From assembly GCF_900113125.1 (NCBI RefSeq), contig NZ_FOOG01000006.1, forward strand, positions 78,900 to 142,899: 64,000 bases of DNA. Direction: 5' to 3'. Positions 36,978-46,215 of this stretch are shown here, in pieces. The stretch is from Halobacillus alkaliphilus. GTDB taxonomy: Bacteria; Bacillota; Bacilli; Bacillales; Halobacillaceae. The stretch's first letter is position 1. Each line of letters begins with the position of its first letter. A program made the translations under genes and the position numbers. Below the pieces are notes generated by a model. It saw only the letters and a list, made by a program, of their open reading frames with translations. It did no database searches and had not been told where the DNA came from.

Positions 36978-37769
36978 ATGGAGAAAAAAGAATGGTACTT
37001 AGAATATGAAATCCAGTATAATCGACCAGGTCTGCTTGGAGATATCTCTTCTTTGCTCGGGATGATGGCGATTAATATTGTTACAATTAACGGGGTAGAA
37101 AACTCTCACAGGGGAATGCTGCTCCTATGCAAAGACGAAGAGCAGATTATTCGATTAAAATCAATTTTAGATACCATGGATACCATTAAAGTTACAAAAT
37201 TGCGCCGTCCTAAATTAAGAGATCGTCTTGCCGTCAGGCATGGACGCTACATACATAGTGATGTGGATGACCGTAAAACCTTCCGATTCAATCGTGAAGA
37301 TTTAGGGGTACTAGTTGATTTTATGGCTGAGTTGTTCATGAAAGAAGGGCATAAACTTGTAGGAATTCGTGGAATGCCCCGCGTTGGTAAAACAGAGTCT
37401 GTAGTAGCGGCAAGTGTATGTGCTAACAAAAGATGGCTTTTTGTCTCAAGCACTCTTTTAAAGCAGACAGTCAGAAGTCAATTAATCGATGAAGAGTATA
37501 GGGAAGATAACCTTTATATTATTGATGGAATTGTTTCTGCCAGACGTGCAAGTGAACAGCACTGGCAGCTTGTGAGGGAAATTATGAGGCTTCCAGCTAC
37601 CAAAGTGATTGAACATCCAGACATTTTTGTACAGGAAACAGAGTATAAACTCGATGATTTTGATTACATTATTGAATTAAGAAATAACGATGATGAAGTA
37701 ATCACGTACGAAACGGTGGAAAAGCCAGATATGTCGATGGGTGACGGGTTTTCCATGTTTGATTTTTAA
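36978..37769 (+). CDS. ymfK: YmfK, DUF3388 protein with ACT-like and P-loop-like parts
   Basis: This is a 263-residue protein of unknown function. The first 80 residues resemble an ACT domain (EIQYNRPGLLGDISSLLGMM). A P-loop-like motif GMPRVGKTES occurs near residue 133, followed by a strand KRWLFVSST, suggesting an NTPase-like fold. An AGAGGAG site precedes ATG 36978. It lies just before rodZ, as in other Bacillaceae, but no role is established. Confidence 0.82.
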   Translation: MEKKEWYLEYEIQYNRPGLLGDISSLLGMMAINIVTINGVENSHRGMLLLCKDEEQIIRLKSILDTMDTIKVTKLRRPKLRDRLAVRHGRYIHSDVDDRKTFRFNREDLGVLVDFMAELFMKEGHKLVGIRGMPRVGKTESVVAASVCANKRWLFVSSTLLKQTVRSQLIDEEYREDNLYIIDGIVSARRASEQHWQLVREIMRLPATKVIEHPDIFVQETEYKLDDFDYIIELRNNDDEVITYETVEKPDMSMGDGFSMFDF

Positions 37770-37789
37770 CTTAATGGATGGTGTTTTAC

Positions 37790-38695
37790 ATGGAGAAGGA
37801 GATCGGAGCTCGATTAAGAAATGCACGCGAGTCTAAAGGGCTTTCACTTGAACAAGTGCAGGAAACCACGAAAATTAAAACACGCTATCTTCACGCTATT
37901 GAAGAGAATGATTTTAGTGTACTGCCAGGGAAGTTTTATACACGTGCTTTTATAAGAGAATATGCATCAGCTGTGGGTATTGATCCTGAAGAGATGATGG
38001 AAGAGCATAAAGATGAGATGCCTTCATTTGAGAAAGAGGAAGCAGCTCAATATAAAAGGGTACAGAAACAGAAAGAACCCTCTGCGAAGAGGACAAACGT
38101 TTCCAAATACTTACCTACCCTCATGACGTTTGTGCTTGTAATTGGCCTGTTGTTTGTTGCTTACACCTTTATCAAGAATGGAAATAATGATTTGGGAATC
38201 GGGGCAGCTGACCAGGAAGTGTCTGACAACGATATTAATGTTCCGGAGGCGTCTGATGCAGAGGATACCGAAAGTACTCCGGTCAGTTCAGACCCAACTG
38301 ATGAAGAAGACCCAGAAGATCAAGACGGGGGAGAAAAGACTTCTTCAGAAGAATCTGAAGAACATGAGTCTTCTGATGTTTCCCTTGCTGAAAAAGGAAC
38401 AGGCAGTTTTCCAGAACACACCTATAACATCGCAACTGGAGAAGAAAAATCTTTGACTATTGAACTGGAAGGCACAGCCTATTTGGAAGTACAAGGTGAA
38501 AAAAATGGAGAAAATTTAATCTCACCTATCGAATACAGCCCGGAGGATTCTCCGGTAAAGGTTGATGTTTCGGATAAGAAACAAGTTTTTATTAAAACAG
38601 GGAATGCTCTTGGCACCATTGTTAAAATCAACGGTGAACAAATAGATTTTCAAACTCAGCAGGCTACCCAAAAGCTTTTGCTTAACTTTAAGTGA
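37790..38695 (+). CDS. rodZ: RodZ-family cell-shape protein
   Basis: RodZ links MreB filaments to the cell-wall elongation machinery. The protein has an N-terminal cytoplasmic helix-turn-helix domain (IGARLRNARESKGLSLEQV through PGKFYTRAFIREYA), one membrane helix around residues 107-127, a very acidic Ser/Asp/Glu linker, and a C-terminal extracytoplasmic domain of the DUF4115 type. I chose ATG 37790 (MEKEIG) with GGATGGTG upstream; an ATG at 37778 is an alternative. The length is 301 residues. Confidence 0.9.
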   Translation: MEKEIGARLRNARESKGLSLEQVQETTKIKTRYLHAIEENDFSVLPGKFYTRAFIREYASAVGIDPEEMMEEHKDEMPSFEKEEAAQYKRVQKQKEPSAKRTNVSKYLPTLMTFVLVIGLLFVAYTFIKNGNNDLGIGAADQEVSDNDINVPEASDAEDTESTPVSSDPTDEEDPEDQDGGEKTSSEESEEHESSDVSLAEKGTGSFPEHTYNIATGEEKSLTIELEGTAYLEVQGEKNGENLISPIEYSPEDSPVKVDVSDKKQVFIKTGNALGTIVKINGEQIDFQTQQATQKLLLNFK

Positions 38696-38706
38696 AATTA
38701 TTCGAG

Positions 38707-38777
38707 AAGGCTGTCCTGAAGGTGGATCATAGAGGAGATGATCATCTTCCATCATTATAAGGGCAGCCTTTTATTTT
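38707..38777 (+). terminator. Branched terminator after rodZ
   Basis: AAGGCTGTCCT at 38707-38717 pairs with AGGGCAGCCTT at 38760-38770, enclosing an inner hairpin GATCAT/ATGATC (38725-38743), followed by a T-rich run. Confidence 0.65.
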
Positions 38778-38802
38778 AGTGGATTTTAGGAGTGTGACAA
38801 AA

Positions 38803-39381
38803 ATGAATTTACCGAACAAAATTACGATTTCAAGAATTCTACTTATTCCCATTTTTATCATTTTGATGAGTGTCCCGTTTGAGTGGGGATCTATTCAAAT
38901 GGGGGATCGGGAATTACCTGTGGCTCATCTGGCTGGTGCCATACTATTTATTTTGGCTTCAACGACTGATTGGATTGATGGGTATATTGCAAGAAAATAT
39001 AATCTGGTAACGAATCTTGGGAAATTCTTAGATCCGCTGGCTGATAAACTTTTAGTTAGTGCCGCCTTAATTGTATTGGTCGAGATTGGTCTTGCTCCTG
39101 CATGGATTGTAATTGTTATTATTAGCCGTGAATTCGCGGTGACGGGGCTTAGACTTGTTGCGGCAGGCGAAGGAAGTGTTTTAGCTGCAAGTCAAATGGG
39201 AAAATTGAAAACTTGGATACAAATTATTTCCATCTCTCTTTTGCTTCTTCACAACTGGCCGTTTGCTTACCTAAATCTACCCCTTGGAATAATTACTCTT
39301 TACTTAGCACTAATTATTACTTTTTATTCTGGATATGAGTACTTCCAGAAAAACTGGCATGTTATGAGGGATTCCAAATGA
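38803..39381 (+). CDS. pgsA: CDP-diacylglycerol-glycerol-3-phosphate 3-phosphatidyltransferase
   Basis: PgsA makes phosphatidylglycerol phosphate, the first step to phosphatidylglycerol and cardiolipin. The CDP-alcohol transferase motif D-G-x2-A-R-x8-G-x3-D-x3-D is complete, from DWIDGYIAR to GKFLDPLADK. Several membrane helices are visible. The length is 192 residues from ATG 38803 (MNLPNKITISRIL). AGGAG is 10 nt upstream. It overlaps cinA by 4 nt. Confidence 0.95.
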   Translation: MNLPNKITISRILLIPIFIILMSVPFEWGSIQMGDRELPVAHLAGAILFILASTTDWIDGYIARKYNLVTNLGKFLDPLADKLLVSAALIVLVEIGLAPAWIVIVIISREFAVTGLRLVAAGEGSVLAASQMGKLKTWIQIISISLLLLHNWPFAYLNLPLGIITLYLALIITFYSGYEYFQKNWHVMRDSK

Positions 39382-40619
39382 AGGCTGAAGTTATAGCAGT
39401 AGGTACTGAATTGTTACTCGGACAAATAGCTAATACGAATGGACAGTGGATTTCTAAAGAATTTGCAAGCCTCGGTATACCTGTTTATCAGCATAGCGTC
39501 GTCGGTGATAACATGAAAAGAGTGGAAGATATTTTTCAGGCGGCTCACAGTCGATCGGATGTTATAGTTGTCACAGGTGGTCTTGGTCCAACCGAGGATG
39601 ACTTAACCAGAGAAGCTGCCCAGAAAATAATCGGGCAGAGACTCCTGGAAGATCAACAAGCAATGGAGAAAATAGCTCTTTATTACGAAAAAAACAAACA
39701 AACCATGACAGCGAACAACCGAAAACAAGCGTTAGTCTTCGAAGAGGGTATTGTACTTCCTAACCAAGAAGGGATGGCGCCAGGCCAAATTGTAGAACAT
39801 GACGGAAGAGCGTGGATCTTTCTTCCCGGAGTTCCTTCTGAGATGAAATCCCTTATGAAAAGTGGAGTGCTGCCTTATCTGCAGCGTTCCTATAAACTGC
39901 AGTCTGATATTGTTTCCGAAATGATGTACTTCATAGGTATCGGTGAATCAACACTGGAAAATAAACTCTCTGCATTAATTTCACAACAGACCAACCCTAC
40001 ACTTGCTCCGCTGGCAAGTGTAGGGGAAGTGGGACTGCGAATCACCGCAACTGGAGAGACAGGCGACGAGGCAAGAGAGAAAATTGCCGTAATGAAAGAG
40101 ACCATATTAGAGATCGTTGGCTCGTATTATTATGGAAGTGACAATGTATCTATTGAGAGCACGGTGCGGGACTTACTAAATAAACGAGGTTATCGTCTCG
40201 GAGCAGCTGAAAGCCTTACAGGAGGTAAATTTATCGAGCGGCTAATAGCCCTGCCTGGCGCTTCTACTGTGATTCAGGGAAGCCTTGTGGCCTACACCCC
40301 ATTAATGAAAGAGAAAGTGATTGGGGTAGCTCCTTCTCTCATTAAGGAGCATGGAACGATCAGTAATGAATGTGCTGAAACTATGGCTATAAATGCTAAA
40401 AGGATTTTAGAGGCAGATGTTGCAATCAGCTTTACAGGGGTGGCTGGACCCGAATCCAGTGAGGGGCAGGAACCGGGCACTGTGTTTATCGGACTGCAAA
40501 TCGCAGATGAGCGTCCTTCTGTGTATCAATTTCAATTTGAAGGAAGCAGAGATAAGATTCGTTCCCGTGCTGTAAAAAAAGGATACGAATTAATTTTTCA
40601 CCATATCAAAAATTTATAA
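39378..40619 (+). CDS. cinA: CinA, competence/damage-inducible protein with NMN deamidase domain
   Basis: CinA has an N-terminal molybdopterin-binding-like (COG1058) domain, with TGGLGPTEDD near residue 70, and a C-terminal PncC-type domain starting GAAESLTGGKFIERL that deamidates nicotinamide mononucleotide in related proteins. The length is 413 residues. It starts within the pgsA stop (ATGA) and is followed by recA, the order seen in many Firmicutes where cinA and recA can be co-transcribed in competence. Confidence 0.93.
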   Translation: MKAEVIAVGTELLLGQIANTNGQWISKEFASLGIPVYQHSVVGDNMKRVEDIFQAAHSRSDVIVVTGGLGPTEDDLTREAAQKIIGQRLLEDQQAMEKIALYYEKNKQTMTANNRKQALVFEEGIVLPNQEGMAPGQIVEHDGRAWIFLPGVPSEMKSLMKSGVLPYLQRSYKLQSDIVSEMMYFIGIGESTLENKLSALISQQTNPTLAPLASVGEVGLRITATGETGDEAREKIAVMKETILEIVGSYYYGSDNVSIESTVRDLLNKRGYRLGAAESLTGGKFIERLIALPGASTVIQGSLVAYTPLMKEKVIGVAPSLIKEHGTISNECAETMAINAKRILEADVAISFTGVAGPESSEGQEPGTVFIGLQIADERPSVYQFQFEGSRDKIRSRAVKKGYELIFHHIKNL

Positions 40620-40701
40620 ATGACTAAGAAGACCCTATATAATAATTCTTTTTTTCTTAAGAAGAAATACCATTATTGATAGAAAAGCATTTCAAAAAAA
40701 G

Positions 40702-40715
40702 GGAACATTTATTCG
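40702..40715 (+). promoter_or_regulatory. LexA-type SOS box of recA
   Basis: GGAAC-ATTT-ATTCG fits eight of ten positions of the Bacillus SOS box CGAAC-N4-GTTCG. It lies 8 bp upstream of the recA -35 element. Confidence 0.6.
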
Positions 40716-40723
40716 CTTTTTAG

Positions 40724-40752
40724 TTGGCAAACTATCAAAAACAAGTTATGAT
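40724..40752 (+). promoter_or_regulatory. Sigma-A-type promoter of recA
   Basis: TTGGCA at 40724-40729 and TATGAT at 40747-40752 are spaced 17 bp apart, 33 bp before the recA start. Confidence 0.75.
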
Positions 40753-40785
40753 AGGGATAGAAATTTTGAAAGGCGGTATATTTAT

Positions 40786-41829
40786 ATGAGTGATCGTAAA
40801 CAAGCATTAGATTCAGCTTTGCGTCAAATAGAGAAACAATTTGGTAAAGGTTCTATCATGAAAATGGGAGATGGAAGCGAACAGAAAGTAAACACAGTAC
40901 CCAGCGGGTCGCTGGCACTGGATGTTGCACTGGGAGTAGGCGGCTATCCTCGAGGCAGAATTGTAGAAATATATGGACCGGAATCGTCCGGTAAAACCAC
41001 AGTAGCTCTTCATGCTATTGCAGAAGCACAGAGAAAAGGCGGCACGGCAGCTTTCATCGATGCAGAACATGCGCTTGACCCGGTGTACGCCCGCCGTTTA
41101 GGTGTAGATATCGAAGAACTTCTGTTATCTCAGCCTGATACAGGGGAGCAAGCATTGGAAATAGCGGAGGCGCTTGTTCGAAGCGGCGCAGTAGATATGG
41201 TCGTTATTGATTCCGTAGCTGCCCTTGTACCGAAAGCAGAAATTGAAGGGGAAATGGGGGACGCGCATGTAGGATTGCAGGCTCGTCTAATGTCTCAAGC
41301 TCTTCGTAAGCTATCAGGTGCAATCAGCAAGTCTAAAACAACTGCAATCTTCATTAATCAGATTCGTGAAAAAGTTGGGGTTATGTTTGGTAATCCTGAA
41401 ACGACTCCAGGCGGCCGTGCTCTTAAGTTCTACTCATCTGTTCGTTTAGAGGTGCGCCGAGCGGAAACCTTAAAACAAGGAAATGAAATGGTGGGTAATA
41501 AAACACGTCTTAAAGTCGTAAAAAATAAAGTTGCCCCTCCTTTTAAACAAGCAGAGGTCGACATCATGTACGGGGAAGGGATCTCAAGAGAAGGAGAGTT
41601 ACTTGATATCGGTACCGACCTTGATTTGATACAGAAGAGCGGTTCCTGGTACTCTTACGAAGGTGAACGATTAGGTCAGGGAAGAGAGAATGCTAAACAG
41701 TTCCTTAAGGAAAATAATCATGTATATGAAGAAGTTAAGCGCATTATTCGTGATCATTACCAAATGGAGCCTAAAGAAGAAGAAAAAGAAGAAAATAAAT
41801 CAGACAGTCAGGAAACTCTTGACGTATAA
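40786..41829 (+). CDS. recA: Recombinase RecA
   Basis: RecA promotes strand exchange and LexA self-cleavage. The 347-residue protein has Walker [10 protein letters not shown] near residues 65-73, Walker [11 protein letters not shown] and the L2 loop region [19 protein letters not shown]. It ends in an acidic tail. The start ATG 40786 follows a clear promoter and an SOS-type box, so it is probably damage inducible. Confidence 0.98.
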   Translation: MSDRKQALDSALRQIEKQFGKGSIMKMGDGSEQKVNTVPSGSLALDVALGVGGYPRGRIVEIYGPESSGKTTVALHAIAEAQRKGGTAAFIDAEHALDPVYARRLGVDIEELLLSQPDTGEQALEIAEALVRSGAVDMVVIDSVAALVPKAEIEGEMGDAHVGLQARLMSQALRKLSGAISKSKTTAIFINQIREKVGVMFGNPETTPGGRALKFYSSVRLEVRRAETLKQGNEMVGNKTRLKVVKNKVAPPFKQAEVDIMYGEGISREGELLDIGTDLDLIQKSGSWYSYEGERLGQGRENAKQFLKENNHVYEEVKRIIRDHYQMEPKEEEKEENKSDSQETLDV

Positions 41830-41897
41830 CCTGTTTGATTTTCTCATCTGATTTGGCTTAAGGCTAACGACATCCGGTTCCATAAACACTTACAAAT

Positions 41898-41932
41898 AGA
41901 AGCAGTGGCGTCATGCACTGCTTCTGTCTTTT
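41898..41932 (+). terminator. Intrinsic terminator after recA
   Basis: AGAAGCAGTG at 41898-41907 pairs with CACTGCTTCT at 41916-41925, followed by GTCTTTTT. In B. subtilis pbpX follows recA; here the 342-base gap 41830-42171 holds only this terminator, the rny promoter and its leader. Confidence 0.85.
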
Positions 41933-42028
41933 TATACATAAGGCTATACTTAGAACGCCAAATCAGAAGTATAAAGACTGACTGTTTGAAATATTTAAAA
42001 TAATCTACGGGCTGGATTTGACGTTTCC

Positions 42029-42057
42029 TTGACATTCCCTATTGGCAGGCATAAAAT
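42029..42057 (+). promoter_or_regulatory. Sigma-A-type promoter of rny with long leader
   Basis: TTGACA at 42029-42034 and TAAAAT at 42052-42057 are 17 bp apart. The predicted leader of about 108 nt includes a perfect hairpin CGTTTGT/ACAAACG (42120-42140) and TCATTTTCA at 42068-42076, which can pair with TGAAAATGA further down. Confidence 0.75.
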
Positions 42058-42171
42058 GAATGTGTATCATTTTCATCTTTATAACCTTATTTAAATTTAA
42101 TCACACATTGAAAATGAAACGTTTGTACTACCGACAAACGAACCAAGTTCATAGCAAGAGGAGGTGAAAAT

Positions 42172-43734
42172 ATGGATATAATATCCTCGCTCATCTTCAT
42201 TTTGCTTGCCCTTATCGTCGGTTCTGTTGTTGGTTATCTTATTCGGAAATCGATTGCGGAGGCGAAAATTTCAAGTGCTGAAGAACTTGCAAAACAGATC
42301 GTAGAAGAAGGTCGTCGTAATGCAGATTCAGCTAAAAAAGAGGCTCTTCTGGAAGCTAAAGAAGAGAATCAGAAACTACGCCAGGATGCGGAAAGTGAAA
42401 ACCGCGAACGCCGCATGGAACTGCAGAAAACTGAAAATCGTTTAACACAGAAAGAAGAGAATCTCGATCGTAAGAGTGATATGCTTGACCAGCGTGATCT
42501 TTCACTCGAAAAGAAAGAAGGAACTCTTGCCGAGAGACAACAACAAATTGAAGAAATGGAAAGCAAAGTGAATGCTATGCTTCAAGAGCAGCAAACCGAG
42601 CTTGAACGCATATCAGGCTTGACATCAGACCAGGCGAAACAGGTTATTTTAGAACGAGTTGAGCAAGAAGTATCACACGAGTCAGCTCTTATGATTAAAG
42701 AAGCAGAAAACCGTGCTAAAGAAGAAGCTGATAAAAAAGCGAAAAACATTCTTTCACTTGCCTTACAGCGATGTGCTGCCGATCACGTGGCAGAAACAAC
42801 TGTGTCAGTAGTCAACTTGCCAAATGATGAGATGAAAGGACGTATTATCGGCCGTGAAGGTCGTAATATCCGTACTTTAGAAACGTTAACAGGTATTGAC
42901 TTGATTATTGATGATACACCGGAAGCTGTCATTCTCTCAGGGTTTGACCCCATCCGCCGTGAGACTGCCCGAATGGCTCTTGAAAAACTTGTGCAGGATG
43001 GTCGAATCCACCCGGCACGTATTGAAGAAATGGTGGACAAGTCACGCCGAGAGGTAGATGACTACATTCGTGAAGTAGGGGAAGAAACTACCTTTGAAGT
43101 TGGAGTGCATGGTTTACACCCTGACCTTGTAAAAATTCTTGGCCGCTTGAAGTATCGTACAAGTTATGGGCAGAATGTCCTTAAACACTCTACAGAGGTT
43201 GCTTACTTATCAGGTTTACTTGCTGCAGAGTTAGGTGAAGATGAAATGCTTGCCCGCCGGGCAGGTTTACTTCATGACATAGGTAAAGCGATTGACCACG
43301 AAGTCGAAGGAAGTCACGTAGAGATTGGAAAAGAACTAGCTACCAAGTATAAAGAAAATGAAACGGTAATCAATGCGATTGCTTCACACCACGGTGATGA
43401 AGAGCCTACGTCAATCATTTCTGTACTAGTAGCGGCTGCGGATGCCTTATCAGCGGCTCGTCCGGGTGCTAGAAGTGAGACACTTGAGAATTATATTAAG
43501 CGTCTTGAAAAACTCGAAGAAATCTCTGAGTCCTACGAAGGGGTCGAAAAATCATTTGCCATTCAAGCTGGTCGTGAAGTACGTATAATGGTTCGTCCTG
43601 ATGAAATTGATGATCTTGAAGCTACTAGATTAGCCCGAGATATTCGCAACCGAATCGAGGGAGAACTCGATTATCCAGGTCATATTAAAGTAACAGTTAT
43701 TCGTGAAACACGTTCGGTGGAGTATGCGAAATAA
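42172..43734 (+). CDS. rny: Ribonuclease Y
   Basis: RNase Y is the membrane-anchored endoribonuclease that initiates mRNA decay in Firmicutes. An N-terminal membrane helix (about residues 4-22) is followed by a long coiled coil (about 30-200), a KH domain ([20 protein letters not shown]) and an HD phosphohydrolase domain with [10 protein letters not shown]. The length is exactly 520 residues, as in B. subtilis. An AGAGGAGGTG site precedes ATG 42172. Confidence 0.97.
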   Translation: MDIISSLIFILLALIVGSVVGYLIRKSIAEAKISSAEELAKQIVEEGRRNADSAKKEALLEAKEENQKLRQDAESENRERRMELQKTENRLTQKEENLDRKSDMLDQRDLSLEKKEGTLAERQQQIEEMESKVNAMLQEQQTELERISGLTSDQAKQVILERVEQEVSHESALMIKEAENRAKEEADKKAKNILSLALQRCAADHVAETTVSVVNLPNDEMKGRIIGREGRNIRTLETLTGIDLIIDDTPEAVILSGFDPIRRETARMALEKLVQDGRIHPARIEEMVDKSRREVDDYIREVGEETTFEVGVHGLHPDLVKILGRLKYRTSYGQNVLKHSTEVAYLSGLLAAELGEDEMLARRAGLLHDIGKAIDHEVEGSHVEIGKELATKYKENETVINAIASHHGDEEPTSIISVLVAAADALSAARPGARSETLENYIKRLEKLEEISESYEGVEKSFAIQAGREVRIMVRPDEIDDLEATRLARDIRNRIEGELDYPGHIKVTVIRETRSVEYAK

Positions 43735-43740
43735 AAGATA

Positions 43741-43769
43741 TGAAGCGGCCCGCGCGGCCGCTTCATTTA
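43741..43769 (+). terminator. GC-rich terminator after rny
   Basis: TGAAGCGGCC at 43741-43750 pairs perfectly with GGCCGCTTCA at 43756-43765. The T run after it is short, so termination may be partial and allow transcription into ymdB. Confidence 0.65.
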
Positions 43770-43811
43770 TGTTTACAATAAAATGATAATAGAAGTAAAG
43801 AGGGATTAATG

Positions 43812-44609
43812 ATGAAGATATTATTTATAGGTGACGTTGTAGGGTCACCAGGCCGAGATATGGTGGATGAGTATCTACCAAAACTGAAACAGAAATACCA
43901 GCCGACTGTAACGGTAATTAATGGAGAAAATGCTGCCTCAGGTAAAGGAATTACAGAAAAAATTTATCGTCGTTTTTTGGAGAAGGGAGCTCAAGCTGTA
44001 ACTTTAGGAAACCACGCTTGGGATAAAAAAGAGATTTTTGACTTTATAGACGATGCACAGTATCTTGTTCGTCCGGCTAATTTTCCAGAAGGGACTCCTG
44101 GAAAAGGTTTAACTTTTGTTAAAACCCCTAAAACTGAGGTAGCCGTCATCAATTTGCAAGGGCGCACTTTCCTGTCTCCAAATGATGATCCTTTTAGAAA
44201 AGTAGATGAATTAATAGAAGAGGCAAAAAAGCGGACGTCCATAATTTTTCTGGACTTTCATGCTGAAGCTACCAGTGAAAAGCAAGCGATGGGCTGGTAT
44301 GTGGATGGAAGAGTGAGTGTAAATGTTGGGACCCATACTCATATCCAAACCGCAGATGAAAGAATCCTTCCTGGAGGTACGGCTTATATATCGGATGTGG
44401 GAATGACGGGTCCTTACGATGGAATTCTTGGTATGGATCGAGAGGCTGTACTTAAACGCTTTCTAACAAATTTACCTGTACGTTTCGAAGTTCCAAAAAA
44501 GGGAAGATCACAATTAAGTGGTTTTTTGGTAGATGTGGACGAACGGACAGGAAAAGCTAAAAAGGTAAATCGAATTCAGATCAATGATGATCATCCTTTC
44601 TTCGAATGA
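43812..44609 (+). CDS. ymdB: YmdB, metallophosphoesterase active on cyclic nucleotides
   Basis: YmdB of B. subtilis is a dinuclear metal phosphodiesterase that influences the biofilm-versus-motility decision. The 265-residue sequence shows LFIGDVVGSPGRD at the N-terminus, VINGENAASGKG, GNHAWDKKE and GTHTHIQTAD, which supply the metal ligands. Of two adjacent ATGs (43809 and 43812), the second gives the better spacing to AGAGGG and matches the family. Its position after rny is conserved. Confidence 0.94.
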   Translation: MKILFIGDVVGSPGRDMVDEYLPKLKQKYQPTVTVINGENAASGKGITEKIYRRFLEKGAQAVTLGNHAWDKKEIFDFIDDAQYLVRPANFPEGTPGKGLTFVKTPKTEVAVINLQGRTFLSPNDDPFRKVDELIEEAKKRTSIIFLDFHAEATSEKQAMGWYVDGRVSVNVGTHTHIQTADERILPGGTAYISDVGMTGPYDGILGMDREAVLKRFLTNLPVRFEVPKKGRSQLSGFLVDVDERTGKAKKVNRIQINDDHPFFE

Positions 44610-44644
44610 TTATTTGAATTTTGTGACAAATTGATTCATAATGA

Positions 44645-44674
44645 AAAGGTAATATTCTACATCTCCAAGAATAT
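44645..44674 (+). promoter_or_regulatory. Sigma-H-type promoter of spoVS
   Basis: AAAGGTAAT at 44645-44653 and CAAGAATAT at 44666-44674, 12 bp apart, resemble the sigma-H consensus RnAGGAwWW and RnnGAATww with one mismatch in each. spoVS is a sigma-H gene in B. subtilis. Confidence 0.5.
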
Positions 44675-44717
44675 AGTAGTTATGGAACAACTATAGTGAT
44701 TGAAGGAGGAGCTAGTA

Positions 44718-44978
44718 ATGGAAGTATTAAAAGTATCAGCTAAATCCGTACCTAATTCAGTAGCAGGAGCTTTAGCCAATGTTGTGAGAGAACGCGGCAC
44801 TGCTGAAATTCAAGCCATTGGTGCAGGTGCATTGAACCAGGCAGTTAAAGCAGTGGCAATTGCTAGAGGGTTTGTAGCCCCTAGTGGATTAGACTTGATT
44901 TGCATTCCAGCCTTTACTGACATTATGATCGACGAGGAAGAACGTACGGCCATCAAATTGATTGTCGAGCCTCGATAG
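44718..44978 (+). CDS. spoVS: Stage V sporulation protein S
   Basis: SpoVS is a small Alba-fold protein needed for coat assembly and progress past stage V. The 86-residue length and near-invariant sequence, such as MEVLKVSAKSVPNSVAGALA and GALNQAVKAVAIARG, identify it. ATG 44718 follows AAGGAGGA; an upstream in-frame ATG at 44700 overlaps that site. It is a single-gene unit with a sigma-H-type promoter and a terminator. Confidence 0.97.
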   Translation: MEVLKVSAKSVPNSVAGALANVVRERGTAEIQAIGAGALNQAVKAVAIARGFVAPSGLDLICIPAFTDIMIDEEERTAIKLIVEPR

Positions 44979-45011
44979 CATTAATATAAAGCTTACCTTC
45001 ATACAAGCCGA

Positions 45012-45041
45012 AGTCGTACTCTGGGGAGTACGGCTTTTTTT
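45012..45041 (+). terminator. Intrinsic terminator after spoVS
   Basis: AGTCGTACTC pairs with GAGTACGGCT (one G-U) around a 4-nt loop, followed by seven Ts. Confidence 0.85.
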
Positions 45042-45076
45042 GTGTGCATATGTATTTTCACGATGGACAGTTAAGG

Positions 45077-45104
45077 TTGATAATAAAACTAATCATGTTA
45101 AAAT
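45077..45104 (+). promoter_or_regulatory. Likely promoter of tdh-kbl
   Basis: TTGATA at 45077-45082 and TAAAAT at 45099-45104 are spaced 16 bp apart, about 50 bp before the tdh start. Confidence 0.5.
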
Positions 45105-45155
45105 TGTGATGTAAACAGCATTTATAACTTGTATTAATGATTAGGGGTGTTCACT

Positions 45156-46196
45156 GTGAATGGAACAATGAAAGCAATTGTTAAACACCATCGTGGTAAA
45201 GGAGCAGAGCTTAAGGAAGTAGCAATTCCTTCGATTCATGATGATGAAGTGTTAATACGTGTCCAGGCAACTTCCATATGTGGAACAGATGTTCATATAT
45301 ATAATTGGGATGAGTGGTCCGAGAGTCGGGTAAAGCCGCCTTATGTATTCGGCCATGAATTTGCAGGTGAAATTGTTGAAGTTGGAGAAAAAGTAAATAA
45401 CTTCACAGAAGGTGATTATGTAAGTGCTGAGACACACTTAGTATGCGGTCACTGTCCTCAATGCTTAACGGGTAAATCTCATATTTGCGAAAATACTAAG
45501 ATTATTGGAGTAGATACGCAAGGGTGCTTTGCAGAGTACGTAGCACTGCCTGCTAGTAACCTATGGCGCAACCCTAGTGATCTCCCGATAGATATAGCCT
45601 CCATCCAGGAGCCAATGGGCAATGCTGTACATACCGTCCTAAACGGCGATGTGGCAGGTAAATCTGTGGCTGTTATTGGCTGTGGTCCTATTGGTTTAAT
45701 GGCTGTAGGTGTAGCTAAAGCAGCGGGAGCGTCCCAGGTTCTGGCTTTTGATCTTAATACTTATCGTCTAGAATTAGCTAAACAAATGGGAGCTACTACA
45801 ACGATTAACTCAAGTGAAGAAGATCCTGTAGTTAAGGCGAAAGATTTAACGGATAGACATGGAGTAGATGTGGTTTGTGAAATGAGCGGCCACCCTGTAG
45901 CTATGGACCAAGGGTTTAAAATGATCACAAACGGAGGGCGTGTGTCTATATTAAGTCTGCCCACAAAAAGAGTGAGCCTTGATGTAACAAATGATATTGT
46001 TTTTAAAGGAATAGAAGTTCAAGGCATCACAGGCCGCAAGATGTATGAAACGTGGCAGCAAGTTTCCCGGCTGCTTCAATCAGGGCAGGTTGATGTTAAA
46101 CCAATGATTACTCATCACTTAAAACTGGATGAGTTTGAAAAAGGATTCGAATTAATGAATCAAGGCGAATGCGGGAAAGTTGTACTGCATCCATAA
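45156..46196 (+). CDS. tdh: L-threonine 3-dehydrogenase
   Basis: Tdh oxidises L-threonine to 2-amino-3-ketobutyrate with NAD+. It is a zinc-dependent medium-chain dehydrogenase: the catalytic zinc Cys is C42 in SICGTDVHIYNWD, GHEFAGEIVEVGE and the structural-zinc cluster CGHCPQCLTGKSHIC follow, and the Rossmann motif is GCGPIGLMAV. GTG 45156 is chosen because AGGGGTG is well spaced; ATG 45168 is an alternative. The next gene, kbl, catalyses the second step. Confidence 0.95.
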   Translation: MNGTMKAIVKHHRGKGAELKEVAIPSIHDDEVLIRVQATSICGTDVHIYNWDEWSESRVKPPYVFGHEFAGEIVEVGEKVNNFTEGDYVSAETHLVCGHCPQCLTGKSHICENTKIIGVDTQGCFAEYVALPASNLWRNPSDLPIDIASIQEPMGNAVHTVLNGDVAGKSVAVIGCGPIGLMAVGVAKAAGASQVLAFDLNTYRLELAKQMGATTTINSSEEDPVVKAKDLTDRHGVDVVCEMSGHPVAMDQGFKMITNGGRVSILSLPTKRVSLDVTNDIVFKGIEVQGITGRKMYETWQQVSRLLQSGQVDVKPMITHHLKLDEFEKGFELMNQGECGKVVLHP

Positions 46197-46215
46197 TTGT
46201 TAAGGAGGAGATACT

